This document shows, piece by piece, positions 17,404 through 27,433 of a DNA stretch of 64,000 nt (the stretch's first letter is position 1; each line of letters opens with the position of its first letter). A model generated the notes under the pieces. It saw only the letters and a list, made by a program, of their open reading frames with translations, was not told the DNA's origin and did no database searches. The stretch covers positions 76,279-140,278 of the forward strand of contig NZ_BJDO01000001.1 of assembly GCF_005405185.1 (NCBI RefSeq), given 5' to 3'. The translations under genes and the position numbers were made by a program. The DNA comes from Secundilactobacillus hailunensis (GTDB lineage Bacteria > Bacillota > Bacilli > Lactobacillales > Lactobacillaceae).

Positions 17404-18306
17404 TCATTTCTCAGATTTGCGATAATTTGGTTTTTGATTCTTCAGAGTCTGATACAGCTGCAGGTAATTGTCATAACGCGATTGTAAAATATCTCCTGAC
17501 TCAACTAATGCCTTCACAGCACAGCCGGGTTCATTGACGTGGACACAGCCCCGAAAACGACAATCGACAGAAGCGCGCCGGAACTCCCGGAAATACTTAC
17601 CTAATGATCTGGCGTCCATTGAAAACGTATCGTACGACGAAAACCCCGGGGTATCAGCGATCAAGCCACCAGCTACTGCTAATAATTGAACGCGCCGGGT
17701 CGTATGCTTCCCACGATTCAGGGCAGCAGAAATCTCGCCGGTAGCCAACTTTAAATCAGGGGCCACGTGGTTCAGCAGGGTCGATTTACCAGCCCCAGTC
17801 TGCCCCATGATGACACTGACCTTACCGGTTAACAGGTCGTCCACTTCTTTTAGTGCCACCGCTGAAAATGGTTCGGCCGTATACACGACCTGATAGCCAA
17901 TTTTACGGTAAGCAGCTGCAATACCAGCAAATTCAGTCTGTTCCGCTGCCGTCAGCAGATCGGTCTTGGTCAGATAGATCACCGGTTCAATATCAGCGAT
18001 CTCCAGTGCCAATAATTGCCGATCAAGCAGATTAGTTGAAAAGGCTGGCTGGCGCACAGCTGTTGCCACGATTGCCTGATCAACGTTGGCCACCGGTGGT
18101 CTGACCAGTGAATTACGCCTGGGCTTAACCTCTAAAATATAGCCTTCGTGATCGTTAGGCGCATCGATCACAACACGATCCCCTACTAACGGCGTAATTT
18201 TCCGGTTTCGAAAATTGCCGCGAGCACGGGTCCGTACCAGTCTTCCTGAGTCCGTCATGACATCATAGAAGCCACTTAATGATTGTCGAATTTGGCCTTC
18301 CGCCAC
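17404..18306 (-). CDS. rsgA: Ribosome small subunit-dependent GTPase RsgA
   Basis: RsgA (CpgA/YjeQ) aids late 30S subunit maturation. It has an N-terminal OB fold, a circularly permuted GTPase domain (TKTD before P-loop [12 protein letters not shown], then DTPGFSSY) and a C-terminal zinc knuckle [15 protein letters not shown] choose GTG 18306 (300 residues): AAGGTGG lies 7 nt upstream, whereas ATG 18324 has no site. A terminator-like hairpin separates it from pknB upstream. Confidence 0.96.
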   Translation of the reverse strand: MAEGQIRQSLSGFYDVMTDSGRLVRTRARGNFRNRKITPLVGDRVVIDAPNDHEGYILEVKPRRNSLVRPPVANVDQAIVATAVRQPAFSTNLLDRQLLALEIADIEPVIYLTKTDLLTAAEQTEFAGIAAAYRKIGYQVVYTAEPFSAVALKEVDDLLTGKVSVIMGQTGAGKSTLLNHVAPDLKLATGEISAALNRGKHTTRRVQLLAVAGGLIADTPGFSSYDTFSMDARSLGKYFREFRRASVDCRFRGCVHVNEPGCAVKALVESGDILQSRYDNYLQLYQTLKNQKPNYRKSEK

Positions 18307-18338
18307 ATCAACGCCACCTTTCATAATTCTGGATAATT

Positions 18339-18375
18339 AAAACCAGTTCTCTTATATTATAAAAGAACTGGTTTT
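18339..18375 (-). terminator. Hairpin between pknB and rsgA
   Basis: Perfect 12-bp arms AAAACCAGTTCT and AGAACTGGTTTT, followed on the minus strand by TTAATT. It lies inside a gene run usually regarded as one operon, so it may attenuate rsgA-rpe-thiN relative to pknB. Confidence 0.75.
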
Positions 18376-18390
18376 AAAATGCAGTAATTA

Positions 18391-20388
18391 TTAATGAGAA
18401 TTTTTAGTTACGTTGTTATCGGATAAAATAACCTTACCATCCCGAATGATCTTATAGCCACCATTCTTGCCAGAAGCCACCGCAAACGGAATCGAGACTT
18501 GGGTATCCTGAGCAATAGTTAATTGCTTATAAACCGTCTTGTAGTCGTGATCGTGATCCCGAATGTAGATTTGAACGGTATTCACGTCATCGCTGGACGA
18601 TGAACTGTTGCTCGTACTTGAATCACTCGAGCTAGAAGAACTGGCTTCAAAGGGAATATCCACGTCAACGTTAAAGTCTTCAATTTTGGGCTCAGACTTA
18701 GAGACTGGCTTTTTCCCTCTGGATAAAGTAACGACAACGGTTGAGCCTTCCCTGACCGTACTGCCGGCCCCGGGAGTTTGGTCAATGGCCGTATCTTTAG
18801 CCCGATTATTATATTTGTATCTATAGGAGATATTGATCGATTCACGTGTGGCATACCGCTGAATCTGGGCCTTGCTTTTACCAGTTAAATCAGCCAATTG
18901 CAATTGCCGCTGACCAGCTGAAACCGTTAAAGTCACCGTCGTATTCTTCGGATCGATGCGCTGCCCATTTTCGATACTCTGCTGCAGCACGTTGCCGATT
19001 GGCACTTCATTAGACGACTCATTTTGCCGCCTAACGGTCACACCCTTGGCCTTTAATAGGGCTTCCGATCGCGTATAGGATTGACCCACATAGTTGCCAA
19101 CTTTGACTAACCGGGGTCCCGTACTGACATAGAGACTGACCTTAGCGTTCTTTTTAGCCGTTTGTTCCGCTGCCGGTGACGTTTTAATGATCAGGTTCTT
19201 CTTAATATCCACACTGGATTGCCGCTTAATTGACCCAGTATTTAAATTATTATCGGATAATTTTTGCTGCGCCTCATTCACCGTCAGACCACTCACATCC
19301 GGTACCGTTACCGATTGGGGACGGCCCAACCAAAACGCCAGGCCCACCGCTGCCAGCAAAATAACCGCTAACCCCAGTAAAATGTAGCGTAAGCGCCGTC
19401 GATGCCGACGCTTTTTTTTCGGTTTAACCGGTGGCGTGTCATCTTTTTTCTGTGTCAACGGGTCCTCATCTTGCGCCACTTGCGAATGTAACGCAGCCGG
19501 ATCAAGTACCTTAGTTTCACCATCATCAATTTCTGAATTAGGGACAAACTTGGGTTCTGATGCCCGTCTCGGCGATAACGACGTCTCCAGATCATTGGCC
19601 ATATCGGTTACCGTTTCATAGCGGTCAGCTGGCCGTTTGGAGGAGGCTTTTAAGACCACGTTTTCTAACGCCTGGGGAATCCGCGGGTCAAATTCACGGA
19701 CAGAAGGAATATCGGATTGAAAATGCTTAATAGCAATTGAAATCGCGGTTTCACCCTTAAAGGGCACCGTTCCCGTCAAAAGCTCATAGAGAATGATCCC
19801 TAACGAGTAAATATCGGACTGCTTAGTGGCCATGCCGCCACGGACCTGTTCAGGAGATAAATAGTGAACTGAACCCAAAACCGTGTTCGTTTGGGTCAGC
19901 GCGTTCTCTGATAGGGCCACTGCGATTCCAAAATCGGTAATCTTGGTAACCCCATTTTCATCGATCAGAATGTTTTGCGGCTTCAGGTCTCGGTGAATAA
20001 TATTATGTTCGTGCGCGACTGCCACGGCGGACAGCACCTGTTCCATAATGTTGATGACTTCTTGATACGGAATGGGAAAGTGTTTTTTGATGTAAGCTTT
20101 TAAGTCCATCCCCTTCACGTATTCCATCACCATGTACTGCATGCCGTTTTCTTCACCCACGTCATACACACTCACGATGTTTGGGTGAACCAGCTCAGTT
20201 GCCGCTAGTCCTTCCCGCTGAAACCGCTTGATGGTATGGGGATCATCGCGTAGATCAAGTCTCAATAGCTTCACGGAAACGTCCCGGTCTAAAATGAGGT
20301 CATGGGCTAAATAAACGTTTGCCATGCCACCTTCACCCAAGGCCTTAACGATTCGGTATCGGCCACCTAAAACGTAATTTGGTCGCAT
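18391..20388 (-). CDS. pknB: PASTA-domain serine/threonine kinase
   Basis: A membrane Hanks-type kinase (PrkC/StkP/PknB) that senses peptidoglycan or lipid II and controls cell-wall synthesis. Residues 1-270 are the kinase, with GEGGMANVY, invariant K in VSVKLL, HRDLKPQNILI and DFGIAV. A basic patch (KPKKKRRHRRR) precedes one membrane helix near residue 340. Three extracellular PASTA repeats follow, to about residue 565, then a serine-rich linker and a C-terminal region. Its ATG overlaps the prpC stop. The 665-residue length is normal. Confidence 0.96.
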   Translation of the reverse strand: MRPNYVLGGRYRIVKALGEGGMANVYLAHDLILDRDVSVKLLRLDLRDDPHTIKRFQREGLAATELVHPNIVSVYDVGEENGMQYMVMEYVKGMDLKAYIKKHFPIPYQEVINIMEQVLSAVAVAHEHNIIHRDLKPQNILIDENGVTKITDFGIAVALSENALTQTNTVLGSVHYLSPEQVRGGMATKQSDIYSLGIILYELLTGTVPFKGETAISIAIKHFQSDIPSVREFDPRIPQALENVVLKASSKRPADRYETVTDMANDLETSLSPRRASEPKFVPNSEIDDGETKVLDPAALHSQVAQDEDPLTQKKDDTPPVKPKKKRRHRRRLRYILLGLAVILLAAVGLAFWLGRPQSVTVPDVSGLTVNEAQQKLSDNNLNTGSIKRQSSVDIKKNLIIKTSPAAEQTAKKNAKVSLYVSTGPRLVKVGNYVGQSYTRSEALLKAKGVTVRRQNESSNEVPIGNVLQQSIENGQRIDPKNTTVTLTVSAGQRQLQLADLTGKSKAQIQRYATRESINISYRYKYNNRAKDTAIDQTPGAGSTVREGSTVVVTLSRGKKPVSKSEPKIEDFNVDVDIPFEASSSSSSDSSTSNSSSSSDDVNTVQIYIRDHDHDYKTVYKQLTIAQDTQVSIPFAVASGKNGGYKIIRDGKVILSDNNVTKNSH

Positions 20389-21131
20389 TAGTCAGCCACC
20401 TCCGATTGGTCATCGATCAAGATCACACTAATATTATCCAAACCGCCAGCATCGTTAGCTAACTTAATGAGTTCATCACATTTTGCCTGCAACGCTGCGT
20501 CGGATTCAAGGACGGCTTGAATCCGATCATCATTGACCATATCGCTTAATCCATCTGAACAAAGCAGAAGCATATCGTTATCCGTCAATTCTAAGTAATG
20601 CATGTCAATTTGGACCGCTTTTTCAATCCCTAAAGACCGGGTAATGACGTTTTTCTTAGGGTGCACCCGGGCCGCCTGTTTTGACAGTTCGCCCCGTTTG
20701 ACCAGTTCATTGACCAGCGAATGGTCTTCCGTCACTTGAGAAAAAACGTGATCACGCAACAGGTAAGCCCGGCTATCACCAATGTTTCCAATCAGCACCG
20801 TCTGATCAAAGATCACCGTTAGCACCACGGTCGTACCCATTCCCTTTAGATCAAGATACTGTTCAGACCGATCGCGAATGTCCTGATTTTCAGACGAGAT
20901 CTGGTTTTGCAGCCAGTCTTTGGTTTCATCGATCGTTTTAACCTTGGTCGGCTGAAACGAATGGCCCATGTGCGCTACCGCCATTTCAGAAGCCACATCG
21001 CCACCTTGATTGCCGCCAATACCATCCGCAATGATGGCCAGTGTCACGCCACTCTGGTTGGTAAATATGCCAATGCTATCTTCGTTATCTTGTCGGCGCT
21101 TCCCTATTGCTGTTCGATAAGCAATCTGCAT
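20388..21131 (-). CDS. prpC: PP2C-family protein phosphatase
   Basis: Metal-dependent phosphatase (PrpC/Stp) that reverses PknB phosphorylation. The 247-residue protein has the PP2C motifs RRQDNEDSIG (near residue 13), IADGIGGNQGGD, GTTVVL, NIGDSRAYL, LCSDGLSDMV and the terminal DNISVILI. Its stop overlaps the pknB start (TAATG), so translation is coupled. It follows rsmB by 12 nt, the conserved Firmicutes order. Confidence 0.96.
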   Translation of the reverse strand: MQIAYRTAIGKRRQDNEDSIGIFTNQSGVTLAIIADGIGGNQGGDVASEMAVAHMGHSFQPTKVKTIDETKDWLQNQISSENQDIRDRSEQYLDLKGMGTTVVLTVIFDQTVLIGNIGDSRAYLLRDHVFSQVTEDHSLVNELVKRGELSKQAARVHPKKNVITRSLGIEKAVQIDMHYLELTDNDMLLLCSDGLSDMVNDDRIQAVLESDAALQAKCDELIKLANDAGGLDNISVILIDDQSEVAD

Positions 21132-21143
21132 GAATTTCCTCCA

Positions 21144-22490
21144 CTAACGTACCCGCTTAAACTGACCGATAAAGAAACCGTCAGAATCAAAATCATCCGG
21201 GTAAATTTCAAGATAATCAGTTGTCCGGTCCGCCTTTAAATCACGGGCAGTTTCCACCCGCTGTGATTCAAAATCAGGGTTTGCAGCCAAGAAGGCCTTC
21301 ACCACGTCCCGGTTTTCCTGATTAAGTATCGTACAAGTACTGTAAGTAATTATACCGTTAATTTTCACTTTTTGAGCAACGGCGTTTAAAATATCCAGTT
21401 GAATTTTGGCCAAGGATGTGACGTCTTTCAGCTGTTTTTCATAGCGAATTTCGGGCTTACGCCGAACTAGGCCAATTCCTGAACAGGGCGCATCCACTAA
21501 AATTTCGTCAAAGGTCTGATCTTTAAAGACATCCTGGATCTTACGGGCATCAATAGCCTGAGTAACGACCCGATCACTCACGTTCATCCGGCGAGCGTTT
21601 TGCTTGACCAAATGAACTTTGTGTTCGTGAATGTCCAAAGCCACGACCTGGCCCCGCTGATCAGCTGACAGCTGTCCGGCGATCTGAACCGTTTTACCGC
21701 CAGGTGCTGAACAGGCATCAAGGATCATCATGTCCGGCTGAATCTGCATACTTTCTGCGGGCAGCATGGCACTTTCATCTTGAATCGTCACTTGACCGGA
21801 TTTAAAGAGCTTCGCCTGATTAGCGGGCTTACCGCTAAGTACAAATCCCTGAATGGCCACTTGACTGTCCGCCACTTTGTAGCCTTCTTCTTCCAAGGCC
21901 GCCTTCGCATCCGCCATGGAAAGCTGTTCCGTAGCGACCCGAATGGACTGGTTAGCCGGGTGATTGATACTCTTCAAAATACTGGTAGTTTTATCGGTCC
22001 CCAGCTGGTCAGTTAACTCACTGATCAGCCATTCTGGCACGGAATAGACAAGGCTTTGCCGTTTGATTGGATCATCAATGTCAGCAGGATCCTTGATCCC
22101 TACTCGGTCCATTTGGTGTAGCACACCGGTCACAAACCGGCGAATACCCTCATGGCCACGGGTTTTGGCAATTTCAATCGATTCATCAAAGATCGCCCGC
22201 TTGGGAACCCGTTCCAGATATTGCATCTGATAAACGGCCGTCTCTAGTAAGATCATGACCCAGTCAGCAACCCGCTTTTGGTTTTTGATGAAGGGTTCTA
22301 GCTGGTAATCGATAGTCATACGGTGTTGAATAACGCCGTACACGATGGTGGTCATTAAGCCAGCATCACGTTGGGAAATATTGGAATCATCGATCATTTG
22401 ATTCAGTTGCAGGTTAGAATAGGCGCCATTTTTGACGCGGGTCAGTGCTGTAACGGCCATTGACCGCGGATTGTTATCAACTTTACTCAT
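21144..22490 (-). CDS. rsmB: 16S rRNA m5C967 methyltransferase RsmB
   Basis: Methylates cytosine 967 of 16S rRNA using SAM. The 448-residue protein has an N-terminal NusB-like RNA-binding domain (residues 1-140), then the Rossmann domain with SAM motif DACSAPGGKTVQ and the two catalytic cysteines in DAPCSGIGLVRRKPE and YSTCTI. It overlaps fmt by 4 nt (ATGA). Confidence 0.95.
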   Translation of the reverse strand: MSKVDNNPRSMAVTALTRVKNGAYSNLQLNQMIDDSNISQRDAGLMTTIVYGVIQHRMTIDYQLEPFIKNQKRVADWVMILLETAVYQMQYLERVPKRAIFDESIEIAKTRGHEGIRRFVTGVLHQMDRVGIKDPADIDDPIKRQSLVYSVPEWLISELTDQLGTDKTTSILKSINHPANQSIRVATEQLSMADAKAALEEEGYKVADSQVAIQGFVLSGKPANQAKLFKSGQVTIQDESAMLPAESMQIQPDMMILDACSAPGGKTVQIAGQLSADQRGQVVALDIHEHKVHLVKQNARRMNVSDRVVTQAIDARKIQDVFKDQTFDEILVDAPCSGIGLVRRKPEIRYEKQLKDVTSLAKIQLDILNAVAQKVKINGIITYSTCTILNQENRDVVKAFLAANPDFESQRVETARDLKADRTTDYLEIYPDDFDSDGFFIGQFKRVR

Positions 22491-23434
22491 AGTTTAACCA
22501 CCTGTTCGCCCTCTGTTAGGGCATCCTCAGTTCCGTTTAAAAAGTCAGTAATGCTTTGTTTTGGTTTTCCTGCCGGCTGCAGCGCATTGATCTGCAGGGT
22601 GCCATGGTCGCCCGTGGACAACACTAAGCGGTGCTTTTCATGCACAACCACTTTGCCTGGTGCTAGATCCGTCTTTTCCGGTAAAACTGTCACGTCCCAC
22701 AGTTTTGTACGGGTACCTGACAAAATGATATACGACGTTGGAAATGGCCGTAAGCCACGAATTTTCGCGTCGACCATTACCGCTGACATACTAAAGTCCA
22801 CTTCTTCTTCAGCCGGTTTGATGGTTGGTGAAAAGGTCACTTTTTTCTCGTCTTGTGGAACTGGATTAACGTCACCGTCGATTAACTTCGGCAGGGTTTC
22901 CAGCAGTAGATCACGGCCCAGCACACTTAATTTATCAAACATGCTGCCCACGTCATCGGTCTTTTCAATGGGGATCGATTTTTGACTAATAATATCGCCA
23001 GCGTCCATCTTTTTAACCATGTAAATGATTGAAACACCGGTTTTAGCATCGTTGTTCATCACGGCATAGTGCACTGGCGCGCCGCCACGGTACTTAGGCA
23101 ATAACGAGGCATGCACGTTAATGGCAGCCGTTTTAGCCGACTTTAACAGCTTGGTGGGCAAGAATTGCCCAAAGGCCGCGGTGACGATAAAGTCCGGTGC
23201 CAGTTCAATGGCCCGAGCCATTTCTTCACTGCCGCCAATTTTTTCCGGCTGCAGAACTTCAATATCGTGTGCCAAAGCCACTTTTTTAACTGGTGAGGCA
23301 GTCAGCACGTGTTTGCGGCCAACTGGTCGATCCGGCTGTGTCACAACGGCTTTAACTTCGTAATGGTGTTGAATCAGCGCTTCTAGAATTGGCGCTGAAA
23401 ATTCGGGTGTTCCCATGAAGACAATTGATGTCAT
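22487..23434 (-). CDS. fmt: Methionyl-tRNA formyltransferase
   Basis: Formylates initiator Met-tRNA using 10-formyl-tetrahydrofolate. The 315-residue protein shows MGTPEFSAPILEAL at the start, the catalytic region INVHASLLPKYRGGAPVHYA, and GVSIIYMVKKMDAGDI. The C-terminal domain binds tRNA. It sits 18 nt after priA and overlaps rsmB. FolD (34337-35188) makes its cofactor. Confidence 0.97.
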   Translation of the reverse strand: MTSIVFMGTPEFSAPILEALIQHHYEVKAVVTQPDRPVGRKHVLTASPVKKVALAHDIEVLQPEKIGGSEEMARAIELAPDFIVTAAFGQFLPTKLLKSAKTAAINVHASLLPKYRGGAPVHYAVMNNDAKTGVSIIYMVKKMDAGDIISQKSIPIEKTDDVGSMFDKLSVLGRDLLLETLPKLIDGDVNPVPQDEKKVTFSPTIKPAEEEVDFSMSAVMVDAKIRGLRPFPTSYIILSGTRTKLWDVTVLPEKTDLAPGKVVVHEKHRLVLSTGDHGTLQINALQPAGKPKQSITDFLNGTEDALTEGEQVVKL

Positions 23435-23452
23435 ACTTGTTCTCCTTTTGGC

Positions 23453-25867
23453 TTACATAAAGCTCATTGGATTGCGGTCGATTGCAATTTGCAACCCGCC
23501 ACGAGACTGTTTTTGGGCCTGTCCTAAAATCTTGAACAGAGCCGAATCCAGTTGTGATTCACGTTTATATTTGATCACTAATTGATAATAATAGCGTTTG
23601 TTCACGCGGGCAATGGCGCCTGGCGTGGGCCCCAGAATGATTGCTTGGGGACTTAAAATCGTTTTTAACTGGCGCACGATCTTGACCATGGCTTCAGCTG
23701 CTTTACGCTCTTCCACGTCACTAACGGTCAACTTAACCGCAAAATAATACGGCGGATAGTTGCCCCGGTGACGCAGCTGCATTTCCCGACCAAAAAACTG
23801 TTCGTAGTTCTGCGTTTTCGCCAGCTGAATCGCGTAGTGGTCCGGATTATAAGTCTGGATAAAGACCTGACCGGGTTTGGACGCTCGGCCAGCTCGGCCG
23901 CTAACTTGAGTCAGCAGCTGAAAGGTCCGCTCACTGGCACGAAAATCAGGCAGTCCTAAAGCAGTGTCGGCGTTCAGCACGCCAACTAACGTCACATCGG
24001 GAAAATCCAGCCCCTTAGCGATCATTTGCGTCCCTAATAGGATATCTGCCTGGTGGTCGCCGAAACGTTTCAGCAGGCGCTCGTGAGCACCCTTTCGCCG
24101 GGTCGTGTCAACGTCCATCCGAATCACCCGGGCAGTTGGCAATAATTCGGTCAATTCTTGTTCAACTTTTTGAGTACCCGTGCCGTAATAGCGGATATGG
24201 TGCCCATGGCAGTTGGGGCAAACGTGCGGAATCGGTTCTTCATGGCCGCAGTAATGACACTTCATCGTTTTGGTATCCATGTGCAGTGTCAACGAAATAT
24301 CGCAGTTGGGACATTGCAAAACAAACCCGCAGTCCCGACACATCACAAATGACGAATACCCGCGACGATTTAGCATCAATAGCGACTGTTCCCCACGTTC
24401 CAGCCGGGTCTGCAGCGCCTGCAGCAACACACCAGAAAAATTACTTTCCTTGTGGTGCCGTAATTCCTCAGTCATATCAACGATCGTAACTTGCGGCAAC
24501 GCCTGGTGATTGACCCGGTTGGGCAACAACAATCTAGTATACACGTTCTTTTCGGCCCGTGCCCGACTTTCTAGTGACGGCGTGGCACTGCCTAAAACCA
24601 CTGGGCAATGATGGTACCGCCCACGCCACAGCGCAACGTCGCGGGCGTGGTAGCGGGGATTGTCCTCTTGTTTATAGCTGCCTTCATGCTCTTCATCCAC
24701 AATAATGACACCTAAATGTGTCAGTGGCGCAAACACCGCGGAACGCGCGCCGACTACTACTTGAGCCTCGCCACGCTGGATTCTGCGCCATTCATCAAAC
24801 CGTTCACCGCTGGACAAACCGCTGTGCAACACTGCCACTTGTTTACCGAAACGACCACGAACCCGGCCGACAATTTGCGGCGTCAACGAAATTTCGGGCA
24901 CCAGCATCAAAGCCTGCTTCCCCTGTGACAGCGCGTTAGCCATCGCCTGCAAGTAGACTTCGGTTTTACCGCTGCCGGTAACTCCCTCTAACAGAAACGT
25001 TTCAGACTGTTCATGATCAGTAGCCGAACAAATTGCACTGACCGCTTTATTTTGATCCGGGTTTAACTTTAAAGGCTTCGTTTTAACCACGGCCGTCTGA
25101 AACGGGTCGCGATAAACTTCCACGGCCTTTCGAGTCAGCCAGCCGTTTGCTTCGCCAGTCTTTAAACTGCTGCTGGAAAGCTTTAATTGATGTTCTAAGT
25201 CCGGCTGGCTGATGGTGTCGCGATGGTCAATTAAATAATCGAGCAACGTGGCCTGTTTCACCGCCGTTTTTCTCAGTGATGAACGCGCAGCCGTTAATTC
25301 GGACACGGTCATCGCCGGTTTGATCATCATCATTTTTTTAACTTTAGACTGGTTACTAACTTCATAACGCACAGTAATTAAGTGCTGGCGATTTAGGGCC
25401 AGTAACTGTTTGACCGTATCCGTGGATAATGAATCATCCCACAATAGTTCTGATTGGTCGCCAAATAACTGCTGGCGAATATTGGCAGCCAGCTGCTCAG
25501 TGGGACTGACCCACTTTTGATACTTCGCTTTTAAAGCGTTGGGTAACATGGTTTGCAGACACGTAATGGTAAACGCATACGTGGTGTGCGCCAGCCAATC
25601 CGAAAGCTGCATCAGTTCGGCATTCACGATGGGTGCCGGATCCATGACGGTGTCAATGGTCTTCAAAACCACATCCGGATCTGGTTTAGCGTCCGGCTTG
25701 ACCTGCCAAACAAACCCCTGTACTTTCCGGCTGCCATTGCCAAAGGGAACCACCACCCGCATACCGGGCTGCAGCTGGTCCACTAAGGCTGGCGGTATTT
25801 CATACGAATAAGGCGTATTGGTCTGCATCGTTGGTACATCCACGATGACCTCAGCGATTTGCGTCAT
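23453..25867 (-). CDS. priA: Primosomal helicase PriA
   Basis: Restarts collapsed replication forks by loading the primosome. The 804-residue protein has an N-terminal DNA-binding domain, Walker A GVTGSGKTEVY near residue 298, the DEEH box and GSATPSLES. The zinc-binding insert (CRDCGFVLQCPNC, CHYCGHEE, CPNCHG) is followed by the helicase motif LLTQVSGRAGR. All eight cysteines are present. It lies 2 nt after coaBC. Confidence 0.97.
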   Translation of the reverse strand: MTQIAEVIVDVPTMQTNTPYSYEIPPALVDQLQPGMRVVVPFGNGSRKVQGFVWQVKPDAKPDPDVVLKTIDTVMDPAPIVNAELMQLSDWLAHTTYAFTITCLQTMLPNALKAKYQKWVSPTEQLAANIRQQLFGDQSELLWDDSLSTDTVKQLLALNRQHLITVRYEVSNQSKVKKMMMIKPAMTVSELTAARSSLRKTAVKQATLLDYLIDHRDTISQPDLEHQLKLSSSSLKTGEANGWLTRKAVEVYRDPFQTAVVKTKPLKLNPDQNKAVSAICSATDHEQSETFLLEGVTGSGKTEVYLQAMANALSQGKQALMLVPEISLTPQIVGRVRGRFGKQVAVLHSGLSSGERFDEWRRIQRGEAQVVVGARSAVFAPLTHLGVIIVDEEHEGSYKQEDNPRYHARDVALWRGRYHHCPVVLGSATPSLESRARAEKNVYTRLLLPNRVNHQALPQVTIVDMTEELRHHKESNFSGVLLQALQTRLERGEQSLLMLNRRGYSSFVMCRDCGFVLQCPNCDISLTLHMDTKTMKCHYCGHEEPIPHVCPNCHGHHIRYYGTGTQKVEQELTELLPTARVIRMDVDTTRRKGAHERLLKRFGDHQADILLGTQMIAKGLDFPDVTLVGVLNADTALGLPDFRASERTFQLLTQVSGRAGRASKPGQVFIQTYNPDHYAIQLAKTQNYEQFFGREMQLRHRGNYPPYYFAVKLTVSDVEERKAAEAMVKIVRQLKTILSPQAIILGPTPGAIARVNKRYYYQLVIKYKRESQLDSALFKILGQAQKQSRGGLQIAIDRNPMSFM

Positions 25868-25869
25868 GC

Positions 25870-27081
25870 CTACCCCTCTTTTTGTAGCCGTTGGCTGATT
25901 TGATCAACCACTTGCTTAGCAATGGTGTGCTTATCCGCCAAGGTGGTTTTAATGGGCGCCTGATCCGGCTGTAAAATGGTGACTTGATTCGTATCACCAT
26001 TAAACCCAACCCCTGGTTTGGAAACATCATTAGCAATTAACAGATCAAGCTGTTTGGCAATCAACTTTTGATTAGCGTTATCCAGTAAGTTTTGCGTTTC
26101 AGCCGCAAAGCCCACAGTGATTTGACCCGGTTGCTTTAACCGCGCCACCTGCTTTAAAATATCGGTCGTTTTGATCAGTTTGATCGTCAGTTGATCATTA
26201 TCAGCGGACTTTTTAATTTTTTGATTTGACGTATTCACGGGCTTAAAATCAGCGACCGCCGCGGCCATGACTAAAATGTCGGTTTGTTTAAACGCCTTAG
26301 TCACCGCTTCAGCTAAGTCTTCCGTTGTTAGCACTGGAATCAGTGAAACTCCCGCTGGCGGCGTTAACTTCGTTGGTGCGGAGATCAAGGTCACCGTGGC
26401 GCCACGCTGCTGCATTTCTTCGGCAATAGCGTAACCCATCTTGCCCGAAGAATCGTTGGTTATAAAGCGCACCGGGTCGATTCGTTCACGGGTACCGCCG
26501 GCGGTCACCAGGACTTTTTTACCGGTTAACGGCGTCTTCTGTGGGCGTAAGGTTTCAATTTGCTGCATGATAGCTGCGGGCTCTGGCATTCTGCCGCGAC
26601 CGCTATAGCCTTCAGCTAAGAACCCTGTCGCTGGTGTCATCACGGTGACGCCATCCTGTTTTAGTTGCACAATATTACGGCTAGTCGCCGCACTGTCTAA
26701 CATGTGCTGATTCATTGCCGGCACGACTAACTTAGGTGCCGTAGTGGCCATCAGCGTGAGACTGGCCATATCATCCGCAATGCCGTTAGCCAACTTGCCA
26801 ATGATATCAGCGCTGGCTGGCGCGACAACCGCTAAATCAGTCCAGTCAGCCAGTTCAATATGGTCGACTGCCTTAACTTGCGTGCCAGCAAACATATCGG
26901 TTGCCACAGCGTTTTTGGATAAGACTTGAAAACTGAGTGGCGTCACAAAGGCTTCAGCCGCTTTCGTCATGACCACTCGAACTGCTGCACCGGCTTTAAC
27001 CAGTAGGCGGGTCAAAGCCAGCGCCTTATAAGCCGCAATACTGCCAGTGACATACAGTGCAACGTGTTGTTGTTTCGCCAT
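25870..27081 (-). CDS. coaBC: Bifunctional CoaBC (PPC synthetase/decarboxylase)
   Basis: Makes 4'-phosphopantetheine from 4'-phosphopantothenate and cysteine, two steps of coenzyme A synthesis. The flavin-binding CoaC half (residues 1-190) has YVTGSIAAYKAL and PAMNQHML. The CoaB half has VTAGGTRERIDPVRFITNDSSGKMG and VMAAAVADF. I choose ATG 27081 (403 residues), with GGGGG 8 nt upstream, over a TTG 15 nt earlier. A terminator and an extended -10 promoter precede it, so it is probably the first gene of its transcript. Confidence 0.95.
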   Translation of the reverse strand: MAKQQHVALYVTGSIAAYKALALTRLLVKAGAAVRVVMTKAAEAFVTPLSFQVLSKNAVATDMFAGTQVKAVDHIELADWTDLAVVAPASADIIGKLANGIADDMASLTLMATTAPKLVVPAMNQHMLDSAATSRNIVQLKQDGVTVMTPATGFLAEGYSGRGRMPEPAAIMQQIETLRPQKTPLTGKKVLVTAGGTRERIDPVRFITNDSSGKMGYAIAEEMQQRGATVTLISAPTKLTPPAGVSLIPVLTTEDLAEAVTKAFKQTDILVMAAAVADFKPVNTSNQKIKKSADNDQLTIKLIKTTDILKQVARLKQPGQITVGFAAETQNLLDNANQKLIAKQLDLLIANDVSKPGVGFNGDTNQVTILQPDQAPIKTTLADKHTIAKQVVDQISQRLQKEG

Positions 27082-27120
27082 TTTTAATGCCCCCAAACGT
27101 TTCGTTAATTAATCTTTATT

Positions 27121-27129
27121 ATTGTACCA
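27121..27129 (-). promoter_or_regulatory. Extended -10 promoter for coaBC-priA-fmt operon
   Basis: On the minus strand TGGTACAAT is an extended -10 about 40 nt before the coaBC start and just after the rpoZ terminator. No clear -35 is present. Confidence 0.5.
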
Positions 27130-27151
27130 GAGTAAATGCCACCTTGCACAA

Positions 27152-27201
27152 ACAAAACCGCCGTCTTAACACCCACTTAATTGGGGGTCAAAACAGCGGT
27201 T
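27152..27201 (-). terminator. Terminator after rpoZ
   Basis: Long imperfect arms (AACCGCTGTTTTGACCC with GGGTGTTAAGACGGCGGTT) followed by TTTGTTTG on the minus strand, about 20 nt past the rpoZ stop. Confidence 0.8.
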
Positions 27202-27219
27202 CAGTAGTGGTGAAGCTTA

Positions 27220-27432
27220 TTAGATCTGGTCAGTTTCATCTGGGTCGATAATAATTTTACCAGCCGCAATTTCTTCCAATGCTTGGCCAATCGTTTTTGG
27301 TGATTCATAGTGGTCCAGTAACGGCTTAGCGCCAGCATCTAATTGGTGAGCACGCTTGCTAGCAAGCATGATCAATGAATAACGGGAATTAACACGTTCA
27401 AGTAACTTATCTACTGATGGGTATAATAACAT
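27220..27432 (-). CDS. rpoZ: RNA polymerase omega subunit
   Basis: A 70-residue subunit that helps assemble RNA polymerase. It has [20 protein letters not shown], then [13 protein letters not shown] and [15 protein letters not shown], the usual omega pattern. It follows gmk by one base, the near-universal gmk-rpoZ pair, and ends at a strong terminator. Confidence 0.96.
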   Translation of the reverse strand: MLLYPSVDKLLERVNSRYSLIMLASKRAHQLDAGAKPLLDHYESPKTIGQALEEIAAGKIIIDPDETDQI

Positions 27433-27433
27433 T

